DNA of 64,000 nucleotides, from assembly GCF_025821625.1 (NCBI RefSeq), contig NZ_JACKSH010000253.1, positions 57,679 through 121,678 of the forward strand, given 5' to 3'. Shown here one piece after another: positions 25,941 to 34,662 of the stretch. The stretch comes from Mycolicibacterium pyrenivorans (lineage in GTDB: Bacteria > Actinomycetota > Actinomycetes > Mycobacteriales > Mycobacteriaceae). The translations under genes and the position numbers were made by a program. Position 1 is the stretch's first letter, and each line of letters starts with the position of its first letter. Below the pieces are notes generated by a model that did not search any database, had not been told where the DNA came from, and worked only from the letters and a program-made list of their open reading frames with translations.

Positions 25941-27272
25941 GTGACAACCGCCCAAGACACCAAGGAAGCGATCCTCCCGGACGAGATCGCCCGCCGGATT
26001 GTGCTGCCGGAGGGTCACGCCGATCTTGCCTCGCTGTACGAGGCCTACAAGTGGATGCGCGACAACATGCCGGTGGGCAAGGCCGTAGTCGAGGGTTACG
26101 ATCCGCTGTGGCTGGTCAGCAAGTACGCCGACATCCAGGAAGTGGAGAGCCTCCAGCCCGAGGTCTTCTCCGCCGGCGGCGGCGCCCAACCCGGGGCCCA
26201 CAACCCCATCCTGACCAACCAGGCGGGCGACGAGTTCACCAAGAGCATGCTCGGCGGCAGCCTGCGGTTGATGGATGCCCTGCCGTTTCTCGATCCACCC
26301 GAGCACACCACCGTCAAGAACATCGTGTTCGACTACTTCAAGCCGGCCCGGCTCAAGGCCCTGGAGGGGCAGGCGCGGGAACTGGCCAACGAGTCCATCG
26401 AGAAACTGAAGTCGCTCTCGACAGGTGGCAAGCGGATCGACCTCGTCGACGACTGGGCTCTGGGCTATCCGTTGCACGTGATCATGACCTTGCTGGGTGT
26501 GCCGGCATCCGACGAGCCCCAGATGATGGCGCTGACCCAGGAGTTCTTCGGAACGGCCGATCCCGAGCACCAGCGCGAGGCCGTCGAAGTGTCCCCCGAG
26601 GCGATGGCCCAGCAGTTCGCCGAAACCGTGCAGACCTTCTACAAGTATTTCGACGTCCTCGTCGAAGACCGGCGAGCCAATCCGCGCGACGATCTGGCTA
26701 CCTTGATCTCCCTGGCCAAGACACCCGACGGCGAGTACTGGCCCGCTCCGTACTCCTACGGCTGGTTCATGGCCATCTGCACGGCCGGCCACGACACGAC
26801 CTCGGCGACGCTCGCAGGGACCCTGCAACAGTTGGCCCTGCATCCCGACGTGCTCGCCAGGGTCAAGTCGGATCGGAGCCTGATCGGCAAGCTCATCCAG
26901 GAGGGGCTGCGCTACGTCGCGCCGGTCAAGCACTTCATGCGCCGCGCCGAACAGGACCACGAACTGAACGGCCAGCTCATCAAGAAGGGTGATCGGATCA
27001 TGCCGCTGTTCCAGTCGGCCTGCCGTGACGAGGACCTTTTCTCGGACCCGAACACCTTCGACATCGACCGCAGCCCCAATAACCACATGGCGTTTGGTTT
27101 CGGTCCGCATACCTGCGTGGGCCAGCACCTGGCCAAGCTCGAGTTGCGGGTGATGTTCGAGCAGCTGCTGCCCCGCCTTGAGTCCATCGAGGTTCAGGGG
27201 CCGGGAAGTGTCACACATACCAACTTCGTGGGTGGTCTCAAGCACCTGCCTGCGACGGTGACGGTGTCCTGA
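25941..27272 (+). CDS. Cytochrome P450, CYP108 (P450terp)-like
   Basis: A 443-residue P450 with AGHDTT at residues 282-287, an ExxR motif in QEGLRYVAPV, and the heme Cys C392 in FGFGPHTCVG. It is closely similar to the P450 at 2254-3579 over the full length, including the LPEGHxD start and FVGGLKHLP end. Both resemble P450terp. GTG at 25941 follows AAAGAGG; a longer frame exists but its extra 27 residues do not look like P450. An iron-sulfur reductase follows 35 bp later and might feed it or the Rieske oxygenase. Confidence 0.92.
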   Translation: MTTAQDTKEAILPDEIARRIVLPEGHADLASLYEAYKWMRDNMPVGKAVVEGYDPLWLVSKYADIQEVESLQPEVFSAGGGAQPGAHNPILTNQAGDEFTKSMLGGSLRLMDALPFLDPPEHTTVKNIVFDYFKPARLKALEGQARELANESIEKLKSLSTGGKRIDLVDDWALGYPLHVIMTLLGVPASDEPQMMALTQEFFGTADPEHQREAVEVSPEAMAQQFAETVQTFYKYFDVLVEDRRANPRDDLATLISLAKTPDGEYWPAPYSYGWFMAICTAGHDTTSATLAGTLQQLALHPDVLARVKSDRSLIGKLIQEGLRYVAPVKHFMRRAEQDHELNGQLIKKGDRIMPLFQSACRDEDLFSDPNTFDIDRSPNNHMAFGFGPHTCVGQHLAKLELRVMFEQLLPRLESIEVQGPGSVTHTNFVGGLKHLPATVTVS

Positions 27273-27307
27273 ACCGCTGAACCATCAGGACAGCAGCCAT
27301 CTCCACA

Positions 27308-28279
27308 ATGCCGAGCGCAAGCGTTCACGAGTTCACCGCAGAGTTGGTCGTGCGGCGTCGCGGCACCCCTGCCGAGGGTGTCGCGGTGCTGGACCTCGGC
27401 TATCCCGACGACGCCGAGCTGCCCAGGTGGCAGCCTGGCGCTCACATCGATCTGATTTTGGGTGACGGTCTGACCCGGCAATACTCGCTCTGCGGTGACC
27501 CTCGCGATCTGACGACGTGGCGTATCGGGGTACTGCTCGACCCGGCCAGCCGCGGCGGTTCGCAATATGTTCACGAGCGACTGCACGTGGGTTCGGTTGT
27601 GCGAGTGCGGGGACCCCGCAACCACTTTGCGTTCGTGGATGCACCAAAGTATCGCTTCATCGCCGGGGGCATCGGTATCACGCCGATCATGACGATGGTG
27701 GAGGCCGCGGCCTTGTCCGGAGCCGATTGGTCCCTCTTGTACGGCGGACGGAGCAGGCGTTCCATGGCGTTCGTCGACGAACTGGTCGAACGTCATCCTG
27801 ATCGGGTAACCGTGTGGCCCCACGACGAAAGCGGCCTCCTCGACCTCGACTCTCTGCTAGGTGAACCCGAGGTCGATACCGTCGTGTACTGCTGTGGTCC
27901 CGAAGCGCTGCTGAGTGCCGTCGAAGACCGGTGTGCACAGTGGCCGGAGGGCTCCCTGCACATCGAGCGGTTCGCCGCCAAAGCGCCGAGCGCTCAAACC
28001 GACAGCGCGGCACTCGAGCGGTTCGAAGTCGTGTGCCAGCGATCCGGGATCACCCTTGAGGTGGAAGCCGGCGACTCGATCCTGGAATTGGTGGAAGAGG
28101 CGGGGGTGCCGATCACCACCAGTTGCTATGAAGGGGTCTGCGGCAGCTGCAAGGCCAAAGTGCTGGAAGGCGTTCCGGAACACCTCGATTCGGTATTGAA
28201 GGCGCCCGACAAAGAGGCCGGCGACATGATTCTTTGCGTGTCACGCTCGCGAACCCCAAGACTGGTGCTTGACCTGTGA
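27308..28279 (+). CDS. Ferredoxin-NAD(P)H oxidoreductase with C-terminal 2Fe-2S domain (VanB-like)
   Basis: A 323-residue phthalate-dioxygenase-reductase-type protein. The flavin-binding RQYSLCG motif is near residue 58. The nucleotide-binding stretch is GGIGITPIMTM, and CCGPEALL follows. The plant-type [2Fe-2S] cluster motif SCYEGVCGSCKAKVLEG with a later Cys lies near the C-terminus. It would pass electrons from NAD(P)H to an oxygenase. The next gene is a Rieske oxygenase starting in a GTGA overlap with this stop, so the two very likely form one two-component enzyme. Confidence 0.93.
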   Translation: MPSASVHEFTAELVVRRRGTPAEGVAVLDLGYPDDAELPRWQPGAHIDLILGDGLTRQYSLCGDPRDLTTWRIGVLLDPASRGGSQYVHERLHVGSVVRVRGPRNHFAFVDAPKYRFIAGGIGITPIMTMVEAAALSGADWSLLYGGRSRRSMAFVDELVERHPDRVTVWPHDESGLLDLDSLLGEPEVDTVVYCCGPEALLSAVEDRCAQWPEGSLHIERFAAKAPSAQTDSAALERFEVVCQRSGITLEVEAGDSILELVEEAGVPITTSCYEGVCGSCKAKVLEGVPEHLDSVLKAPDKEAGDMILCVSRSRTPRLVLDL

Positions 28280-29304
28280 CCGCCAATTACCCCAGAAACT
28301 GCTGGTATGTCGCAGCGACTGCCGACGAGGTGACGACAACGCCACTCGGCAGGCGCTTGCTCGGTGACGACGTCGTGCTGTGGCGCGCTGCGAGCGGTCG
28401 GCTGAGCGCCTTCGAGAATCGTTGCGCCCATCGGGCTTTTCCGTTGTCGCACAGCCTTGTCGACGGCGAGCAACTGATCTGCGGCTACCACGGCTGTACC
28501 TACGACCACGACGGCACGTGCACCCACATTCCTTCCCAGCACCGCGTTCCCACGGGCATGCGGGTTCGGGTCTTCCCGGTGCTCGAAGATCCGCCGTTCA
28601 TCTGGATCTGGATGGGATCGCCCGGCGCCGCGGCCGTCAGCCGGCCACCGACGGTGCCGTGGATCCGGCAGTCCGGCTGGGAGACGTTCTACAGCGCATG
28701 GGACGTGGCCGCGAACTACATGATGGTCCACGAGCATTACCTGGATTTCAGCTACGCACCGATCCTGCATGCGGCGGACATGCCGGAATCGATCCGCAGC
28801 ATGCCTGCTTTCAGCGAGGTGGAGGTCACCGAGACCACGGTGTCCTACACCCGGGTACTGCCGCCCGCACGTCCCACCGACTGGGAAGCCGAGGCCGGCG
28901 GACTGGATCGCGCCGTGGACTACCGGCGCCGCGAGATGGGCACCTTCGCCTCGCCCGCCCTGCATCTGCAGCGATGGGACGTCGAGACGGCTCCCGGCGA
29001 GGCGTCGTCCACCACCCGTATCCACGCCATCACCCCCGAGACCGAGACATCGACACGCGTCGTCATGGCGGCGTCCCGCAACTATGCGCTCGGCGAGGCT
29101 GCTGCGACCGACCGACTGCGGGTGTTCCTCGACGGCGTCGCAAGGCGCGATGTCGCCGTGCTTGACATGGCGTCCCAGCACTCGGGATACGAGCGCTGGC
29201 AGGCCGGCGCCGAGTTTCAGGCCGACGTGGCCGCAGGACACGCCCGTCGGATCATCGGGGTGATGCTGGCCAACGAGGGAATTTCGGTCGGCTTCCCCAG
29301 TTGA
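28276..29304 (+). CDS. Rieske non-heme iron oxygenase, VanA-like
   Basis: A 342-residue oxygenase component. The Rieske [2Fe-2S] ligands are C50/H52 (CAHRAF) and C69/H72 (CGYHGC). The catalytic-iron region is around VHEHYLDFSYAPILH, where His residues and an Asp or Glu are available. Length and order match vanillate-demethylase-type single-component oxygenases. It is translationally coupled to the reductase. Possible roles are hydroxylation or O-demethylation of an acid intermediate; the substrate is not evident. It ends about 150 bp before the aldehyde dehydrogenase gene. Confidence 0.92.
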   Translation: MTANYPRNCWYVAATADEVTTTPLGRRLLGDDVVLWRAASGRLSAFENRCAHRAFPLSHSLVDGEQLICGYHGCTYDHDGTCTHIPSQHRVPTGMRVRVFPVLEDPPFIWIWMGSPGAAAVSRPPTVPWIRQSGWETFYSAWDVAANYMMVHEHYLDFSYAPILHAADMPESIRSMPAFSEVEVTETTVSYTRVLPPARPTDWEAEAGGLDRAVDYRRREMGTFASPALHLQRWDVETAPGEASSTTRIHAITPETETSTRVVMAASRNYALGEAAATDRLRVFLDGVARRDVAVLDMASQHSGYERWQAGAEFQADVAAGHARRIIGVMLANEGISVGFPS

Positions 29305-29341
29305 TTTCCAACGCCCGCGACGGGGCAGTCAGACACATTTT

Positions 29342-29352
29342 TGGCCTGACCT
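29342..29352. promoter_or_regulatory. Weak GntR-box-like sequence TGGCCTGACCT
   Basis: TGGCCTGACCT differs by one base from the box at 14919, but that change disrupts one half-site. It lies about 100 bp before the aldehyde dehydrogenase ATG, in the 150-bp gap that must hold the promoter. The remainder of the gap shows AT-rich stretches (CTTTTTAAAGG, TTGTATTTTT) and no gene. Confidence 0.3.
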
Positions 29353-29454
29353 TTTTAAAGGTTGTATTTTTGGCGTCACTTTGGCACGCTGTGGTGACAG
29401 CCATCACACGCGCGGCGTGGATGGCGCTGACCATCAGCCATCAGGGAGGCACAC

Positions 29455-30903
29455 ATGTCGATCGACTACCGTCAGTTCTATATCGGTGGCCAGTGGTCCG
29501 ATCCGGCGAAGACGGAAACGATCGACGTGCACTCCCCGACCACCGAGGAGCAGATCGGATCGGTGCCGCGCGGCAGCGAAACCGACGTCGACACCGCAGT
29601 AGCCGCCGCGCGGGCCGCGTTCGACGACCCCGACGGCTGGTCGAACTGGAGTCCCGCCCAGCGAGGTGAGGTGCTCGAGAGGTTCGCTGCGGAACTGGAA
29701 GCCCGCGGCGAGGAGACCGCCCGCCGAGTCTCGATGCAGAACGGGATGCCGATCTGGCTTGCGCACCAGTTCGAAGCCGGCTTTCCCCCACTGCTGTTGC
29801 GCTACTACAGCGGATTGATGAACAGCATGCCGGCTGAGGATGCCAGACCCGGCATGCTCGGCGGGACTGCGCTGGTCTCTCGTCAGCCAGTCGGTGTAGT
29901 CGCCGCCATCACACCCTGGAACGTGCCGCAGGGCATCTCGTTCCTGAAGATCGCCCCCGCGCTGGCCGCCGGCTGCACCATGGTGCTCAAGCCGGCCGAA
30001 GAGACCGTGCTCGACGCTTTCCTGATGGCGGAGGCGGCGCTGGCCGCGGGCCTGCCCGCGGGCGTCCTCAACGTGGTCCCCGGCGGGCGTGAACTCGGCG
30101 CCTACCTGGTGGCCCACCCCGGAATCAACAAGGTCTCGTTCACCGGATCCACCGCCGCGGGCCGGGCGATCGGCGAGACGTGTGGCCGTCTGCTTCGTCC
30201 GGTGACCCTCGAGTTGGGCGGCAAGTCGGCCGCCATCGTCCTCGATGACGCCGACCTCGGCGCGAACATCGAGTCGTTCTTCGGCGTCACCCTGCTCAAT
30301 AACGGACAGATCTGCTGGCTCAACACCCGGGTGCTGGCACCGCGCAGCCGCTATTCCGAGATCGTCGACACCGTTACCGCGCTGGCGGCCGGGCTGACCA
30401 TTGGTGATCCACTGGACCCGGAGACCAAGATCGGCCCACTTGTGTCCAGCCGACAGCGCGACCGGGTGGAGGGCTACATCGCCAAGGGCAAGCAGGAGGG
30501 CCGTTTGACCACCGGCGGCGGACGTCCGAAGGGATTGGATCGCGGCTGGTTCGTCGAGCCGACGGTGTTGGCCGACATGACCAACACGGCTCAAGTGTCC
30601 TGCGAAGAGATCTTCGGCCCGGTGCTGTCTGTCATCCCGTACGGCGACGAAGCAGAGGCGGTAATGATTGCCAACGACAGCAATTACGGACTGGGTGGCA
30701 CCGTTTGGTCATCCGATGTCGAACGCGCTGTTAGCGTCGCCCGAAAGGTCCGGTCGGGAACTGTTGGCGTCAACCACTACACCAATGACCCGGTAGCTCC
30801 CTTCGGCGGGATCAAAGACAGCGGCATCGGGCGGGAATTGGGTCCGGAGGGCTTGGATGCCTTCCAGGTCTACAAGACGATCTACCTGCCGCCGTCGGTC
30901 TGA
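29455..30903 (+). CDS. Aldehyde dehydrogenase (NAD(P)+)
   Basis: A 482-residue aldehyde dehydrogenase with the cofactor segment ITPWNVPQ and KPAEETVL, the FTGSTAAGR turn, the general base E253 in LELGGKSA, and the nucleophile C287 in NNGQICWLN. The C-terminal PFGGIKDSGIGRELG motif is complete. It would oxidise an aldehyde, such as one made from a P450-derived alcohol, to the acid activated by the ligases. Followed by a LuxR regulator gene after 14 bp. A second, distinct aldehyde dehydrogenase is at 51269. Confidence 0.95.
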   Translation: MSIDYRQFYIGGQWSDPAKTETIDVHSPTTEEQIGSVPRGSETDVDTAVAAARAAFDDPDGWSNWSPAQRGEVLERFAAELEARGEETARRVSMQNGMPIWLAHQFEAGFPPLLLRYYSGLMNSMPAEDARPGMLGGTALVSRQPVGVVAAITPWNVPQGISFLKIAPALAAGCTMVLKPAEETVLDAFLMAEAALAAGLPAGVLNVVPGGRELGAYLVAHPGINKVSFTGSTAAGRAIGETCGRLLRPVTLELGGKSAAIVLDDADLGANIESFFGVTLLNNGQICWLNTRVLAPRSRYSEIVDTVTALAAGLTIGDPLDPETKIGPLVSSRQRDRVEGYIAKGKQEGRLTTGGGRPKGLDRGWFVEPTVLADMTNTAQVSCEEIFGPVLSVIPYGDEAEAVMIANDSNYGLGGTVWSSDVERAVSVARKVRSGTVGVNHYTNDPVAPFGGIKDSGIGRELGPEGLDAFQVYKTIYLPPSV

Positions 30904-30917
30904 CGGAAAGGATGGCC

Positions 30918-32048
30918 ATGTCGAACCAATGTGTCGAACGAACCCGCGACATCCTCAGCGAAGCGGCCGGGTTGCTCGGCGACAACGCTGTGGCACCGCT
31001 GTCCGGGCGTGCCGATCTGGAGGCCAGTGACCACGCCCTGGGGTCCGCCCGCCGGGCGTTGGCGGACGTCTTGGAAAGCCACCCCGAAGGACTTCCGGCG
31101 ACCCGCGTCGCGACTCTGATGTTGGATTCGGTCGCGGCCCAGGTCGAAGTCAAAGACGCATTGCTCGAGCGCCGCACCGCGGTCGCCGCCGGGGCCAGGG
31201 AGGCGCTTACCGCGCTGCGAAACGCCCCGTCGACAAGTGCGCTCGCCGAACGCGCGCCGATCGAGGCACGTCGGATCGGTTTCCGCCGTGCACTGTTCTC
31301 CAACATCGAACAAGGCACCTGGCTGGCGCGCTCCGGGTTCTCCGTCACCGATCCCGATTTCGGCCAGGCGCTCGTCGATATCGGCCGGGTCCATCCCCGG
31401 CGACTCATGGGGCCGCTTCTGGAAAGCGAAATGGTCCGTCGCTGTACCCCGATGGTGATCTGTGACGCGCAGTCCAATCCCCGGGTGCACGCCGAGTTCA
31501 TCCGGTTCACCGATACCGCGAGCTATGTCGCCGCTCCGGTGCTCGCGTGGGGTGAGCCCGTCGCCATGATCCACGCCGACCGCGACGTCGACAGTGCCGT
31601 CGACGAATTCGACCGCTGCGTGCTGGGCACTTATGCAGAGGGGCTCGGACTGGCAATCGAACGGGCCCAGCTGATGGAGCGCCTGCAAGCCGTGCGGCGC
31701 GCGACAAGCGACTACCTGGCCGGCGTGACGGCGATTGCCGACGATTTCACCACCGACATAGGTGACAACGGGGACTTCGGCATCGAGCACGGCGAGCCCG
31801 GCCGGGGTAACGCCGCCATGTTCACCGACGGGCGAAGCGAGCGGCTGACGCCGCGGGAATGGGATGTGCTGCGCAACCTTGCATCCGGCAAGACCAATGC
31901 CCAGATCGCCACCGGGCTTTTCGTCACCGAGGGCACGGTCAAGTCACACGTCAAGCACATCCTGCGCAAGCTGGGTGCCACCAATCGGACCGAGGCGGTG
32001 GCGCGCTACCACCGCCTGATCTCGACCGCCGGCGCCAACGTCGGCTGA
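30918..32048 (+). CDS. GAF-like/LuxR-type transcriptional regulator (paralog A)
   Basis: A 376-residue regulator. The N-terminal sensor region includes GFRRALFSNIEQGTWL and a GAF-like stretch ending in YVAAPVLAWGEPVAMIHAD. It is followed by a C-terminal LuxR helix-turn-helix (LTPREWDVLRNLASGKTN, then TEGTVKSHVKHILRKLGATNR). No phosphoacceptor receiver domain is seen. ATG at 30918 has GGAAAGG at good spacing; the ATG six bases earlier is too close. It shares its transcript with the aldehyde dehydrogenase. One of five such paralogs here. Confidence 0.9.
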   Translation: MSNQCVERTRDILSEAAGLLGDNAVAPLSGRADLEASDHALGSARRALADVLESHPEGLPATRVATLMLDSVAAQVEVKDALLERRTAVAAGAREALTALRNAPSTSALAERAPIEARRIGFRRALFSNIEQGTWLARSGFSVTDPDFGQALVDIGRVHPRRLMGPLLESEMVRRCTPMVICDAQSNPRVHAEFIRFTDTASYVAAPVLAWGEPVAMIHADRDVDSAVDEFDRCVLGTYAEGLGLAIERAQLMERLQAVRRATSDYLAGVTAIADDFTTDIGDNGDFGIEHGEPGRGNAAMFTDGRSERLTPREWDVLRNLASGKTNAQIATGLFVTEGTVKSHVKHILRKLGATNRTEAVARYHRLISTAGANVG

Positions 32049-32059
32049 TCCGCCGCCGA

Positions 32060-33166
32060 TCAGAACCGGATCACGCCGCGGATGTTGCGGCCGGCCAGCA
32101 TGTCGTCATAACCCTTGTTGACCTCATCGAGGGTGTATTCGCGGGTGATCAGCTCGTCGAGCATCAACTCCCCGAGGTTGTACATCTCCAGGTAGCGCGG
32201 AATGTCATGCCGCGGGTTGGACGAGCCGAACAGCGATCCGTGAACGGACTTCTCGTACAGAGTCATCTCAAACAACGAGCCGCTCATGGTCAGTTCGGTG
32301 GGATGACCGATGGCGGTGACGACCACCCTGCCGCGCTTGCCGACCAGACTAAGCGCCTCGCCCACGTAGGCGCCTTCGGCGACGTCGGTGGTGATCACAC
32401 AGGCGTCTGCCATCTGGCCGCGGGTCAGTTCGGAGACCAGGGCCTGGGCCGCGGCGACATCGGGCACCGAGTGGCTGGCGCCGAAGATCTTGGCTTGATC
32501 GCGCTTGTACTCCACCGGGTCGATGGCCACGATGTGGCGGGCGCCGGCACTCTTGGCGCCCTGCACGGCGTTGGCGCCGATCCCGCCCACACCCATGATG
32601 ACCACGGAGTCTCCCGGGCCGATACCGGCGGTCCTGACCACGCTGCCGAAACCGGTGGGCACGCTGCAGCCGATCACGGCGGCCTTGTCCAGCGGGGTCC
32701 CGGGGTCGACCTTGACCACCGAGGCCATCGGCACCACCGTGTACTCGGCGAAGGTGCCCAGCAGGCACATCTGGCCCAGGCCCTGGCCGCGCGCGTGGAA
32801 GCGGTAGGTGCCGTCGAGCTGCGGGCCCTGAATGATCTGTGCGCCAAGGTCGCACAGGTTGGTCATGCCGCGCGCGCAGTAGGAGCACTTGCCGCACGCG
32901 GGAAGGAAGCTGAGCACCACCGAATCACCAACGGCCACATCGGTGACCCCCGGCCCGACTTCGGCGACCACGCCGGCGCCCTCGTGGCCGCCCACGTACG
33001 GAAGCCCCACCGGGATGTCACCTGTGACCAGGTGATGGTCGGAATGGCACAAACCGCTCGCCGTCAGCTTGATCATCACCTCGCCGGCCTTGGGCGGATC
33101 CAGGTCGACCTCGTCGACCTCCCACTTGCCGCCGAGTTCCCACAGGACTGCTGCCTTAGTACGCAC
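32060..33166 (-). CDS. NDMA-dependent-type zinc alcohol dehydrogenase
   Basis: A 368-residue MDR alcohol dehydrogenase. The catalytic zinc site is GLCHSDHHLVTGD with GGHEGAG, the structural zinc cysteines are in CGKCSYCARGMTNLC, and the nucleotide motif is GVGGIGANAVQGAK. NLCDLGAQ and the overall length match the actinobacterial NDMA-dependent (nicotinoprotein-like) alcohol dehydrogenase family. GTG at 33166 has GAAAGGTG upstream; a longer open frame to 33325 would read through the promoter. It could oxidise terpenoid alcohols for the aldehyde dehydrogenases. Confidence 0.9.
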   Translation of the reverse strand: MRTKAAVLWELGGKWEVDEVDLDPPKAGEVMIKLTASGLCHSDHHLVTGDIPVGLPYVGGHEGAGVVAEVGPGVTDVAVGDSVVLSFLPACGKCSYCARGMTNLCDLGAQIIQGPQLDGTYRFHARGQGLGQMCLLGTFAEYTVVPMASVVKVDPGTPLDKAAVIGCSVPTGFGSVVRTAGIGPGDSVVIMGVGGIGANAVQGAKSAGARHIVAIDPVEYKRDQAKIFGASHSVPDVAAAQALVSELTRGQMADACVITTDVAEGAYVGEALSLVGKRGRVVVTAIGHPTELTMSGSLFEMTLYEKSVHGSLFGSSNPRHDIPRYLEMYNLGELMLDELITREYTLDEVNKGYDDMLAGRNIRGVIRF

Positions 33167-33266
33167 GGCGCACCTTTCATCGATGTCGAGATTTCCTACC
33201 GCAATAGTGATCTCCGACCCCGGCGCCCCACATCTTCCAGAAGGGTGAAATCGGCGGACGGCGTAT

Positions 33267-33282
33267 ACCCCCTGCGAAGGAC
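33267..33282. promoter_or_regulatory. Palindromic 6-4-6 box (site 3), candidate LuxR operator
   Basis: ACCCCC-TGCG-AAGGAC, preceded by TAT, is about 100 bp upstream of the minus-strand alcohol dehydrogenase start at 33166, in the gap after menB. The left half fits the motif; the right half is degenerate. Confidence 0.35.
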
Positions 33283-33287
33283 ACCGA

Positions 33288-34202
33288 CTAGAAATACCGC
33301 GGGAACCGGCTCCAGTCCGGGTCACGCTTCTCCAGGAAGGCGTCTCGGCCCTCGACGGCCTCGTCCGTCATGTAGGCCAGCCGGGTGGCCTCGCTGGCGA
33401 AGATCTGTTGACCCACCAACCCGTCGTCGAGCAGGTTGAATGCAAACTTCAGCATCCGTTGCGCCTGCGGCGACTTGCCGTTGATCTTCGACGCCCATTC
33501 CAGTCCGACGGATTCCAGGTCGGCGTGGTCCACCACACGGTTGACCGCACCCATCTGATGCATCTGCTCGGCGGTATAGGGCTCACCGAGGAAGAAGATC
33601 TCGCGGGCGAACTTTTGTCCGACCTGCTTGGCCAGATACGCGCTGCCATAGCCACCGTCGAAGCTGCCGACGTCGGCGTCGGTCTGCTTGAACCGGGCGT
33701 GCTCACGGCTGGCGAGCGTGAGGTCGCAGGTCACGTGCAGGCTGTGGCCCCCGCCGGCGGCCCAGCCGTTGACCAGGCAGATCACCACCTTCGGCATGAA
33801 CCGGATGAGCCGTTGCACCTCCATGATGTGTAACCGGCCGGCGCGCGCCGCGTCAACGGTGTCGGCCGTCTCCCCCTCCGCGTACTGGTATCCGCTGCGT
33901 CCGCGGATGCGCTGATCGCCACCCGAGCAGAACGCCCACCCGCCGTCCTTCGGTGATGGCCCGTTGCCGGTCAGCAGCACCACCCCGACGTCCGGCGACA
34001 TCCGCGCGTGATCGAGCGCTCGGTAGAGCTCGTCAACGGAGTGCGGACGAAATGCGTTGCGCACCTCGGGCCGGTTGAACGCCACCCGCACCGTCGGCTG
34101 CGGCACGCCCTCGAGCACGTGCTGGTGGTAGGTGATGTCGGTCAGTTCCTCGAAGCCGGTCACCGGGGTCCACAGCGAAGGGTCGCAGGGGTTATCAGTC
34201 AT
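33288..34202 (-). CDS. menB: 1,4-Dihydroxy-2-naphthoyl-CoA synthase (MenB)
   Basis: A 304-residue crotonase of the MenB branch. Segments such as FNRPEVRNAFRPH, GPSPKDGGWAFCSGGDQ, FKQTDADVGSFDGGYGSA and PDWSRFPRYF match actinobacterial MenB as I remember it almost residue for residue. The known enzyme closes the second naphthoquinone ring from succinylbenzoyl-CoA in menaquinone synthesis. The catalytic Asp of the TDADVGSFD loop is present. Its place between catabolic genes is unusual; MenB-like BadI performs ring opening in alicyclic degradation, so a recruited paralog is possible. Transcribed toward the alcohol dehydrogenase. Confidence 0.92.
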   Translation of the reverse strand: MTDNPCDPSLWTPVTGFEELTDITYHQHVLEGVPQPTVRVAFNRPEVRNAFRPHSVDELYRALDHARMSPDVGVVLLTGNGPSPKDGGWAFCSGGDQRIRGRSGYQYAEGETADTVDAARAGRLHIMEVQRLIRFMPKVVICLVNGWAAGGGHSLHVTCDLTLASREHARFKQTDADVGSFDGGYGSAYLAKQVGQKFAREIFFLGEPYTAEQMHQMGAVNRVVDHADLESVGLEWASKINGKSPQAQRMLKFAFNLLDDGLVGQQIFASEATRLAYMTDEAVEGRDAFLEKRDPDWSRFPRYF

Positions 34203-34316
34203 GTATGCAAGGTAACCCCCATTCGAGGCACGAAAGTCCGCCCATACGGCAATGGCGGACCGCAGATCCCATCGCTACTGTCGGGTGAAGCCGGTGCGCT
34301 ACCGGAAGGACGCACG

Positions 34317-34535
34317 ATGAGCCAGCCGTGGAAGTCGGTCGAGTTCTTCCTTCGCGACGGACTTTCGACCGAAGAAGTCAAGGACCGCGTACGCAGCCAG
34401 ATCCTCTGTACCGCAAGCGAATGCGGCGATTTCGTGCGCCAGATTCGGATCGGCAGCGGTGTTCAGCACGGGGAGGGCTGGCGCAAGTGGAACGTCTCAT
34501 ACCTGCCGGGACCACCCGGCGTGTTCCGAGGCTGA
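34317..34535 (+). CDS. Small conserved hypothetical protein (72 aa)
   Basis: A 72-residue protein: MSQPWKSVEFFLRDG start, an amphipathic helix (STEEVKDRVRSQILC), then two Cys (CTASEC) and a basic, glycine- and proline-rich end. GGAAGGA lies right before the ATG. A longer frame reaches back over the menB start but has no supporting signal. Placement directly ahead of a P450-type ferredoxin suggests a redox-related accessory role, yet no family is recognised. Confidence 0.5.
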   Translation: MSQPWKSVEFFLRDGLSTEEVKDRVRSQILCTASECGDFVRQIRIGSGVQHGEGWRKWNVSYLPGPPGVFRG

Positions 34536-34547
34536 ACACCAACGGCG

Positions 34548-34578
34548 AGGACTACCCCTTTCGGCGCGATAGTCCTCC
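34548..34578. promoter_or_regulatory. Inverted repeat GAGGACTA / TAGTCCTC
   Basis: A perfect 8-bp inverted repeat with a 15-base loop lies 12 bp after the small gene, with a second dyad (CTCC-CTTT-GGAG, 34576-34587) adjoining. There is no T-run, so a factor-independent terminator is unlikely. An operator ahead of the ferredoxin gene, or a transcript-processing hairpin, is more plausible. Confidence 0.35.
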
Positions 34579-34662
34579 CTTTGGAGACTGCCGCGGTTCA
34601 CGCGGCTTTGGTGTACTCGGATGGACAAGGGTAGAACCCAAACTTGCCAGAAGGAGGCGACG

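Noticed and set aside
25899..27245. A 448-codon open frame antisense to the P450 at 25941
   Set aside because: High-GC shadow frame. The plus strand encodes an unmistakable P450, and the antisense product has no recognisable motif.
31859..33439. A 526-codon plus-strand frame across the alcohol dehydrogenase
   Set aside because: It is the complement of the zinc dehydrogenase reading frame and lacks any family signature.
34548..34578. Intrinsic terminator after the 72-residue gene
   Set aside because: Long loop and no T-tract; an operator or processing hairpin is more likely.
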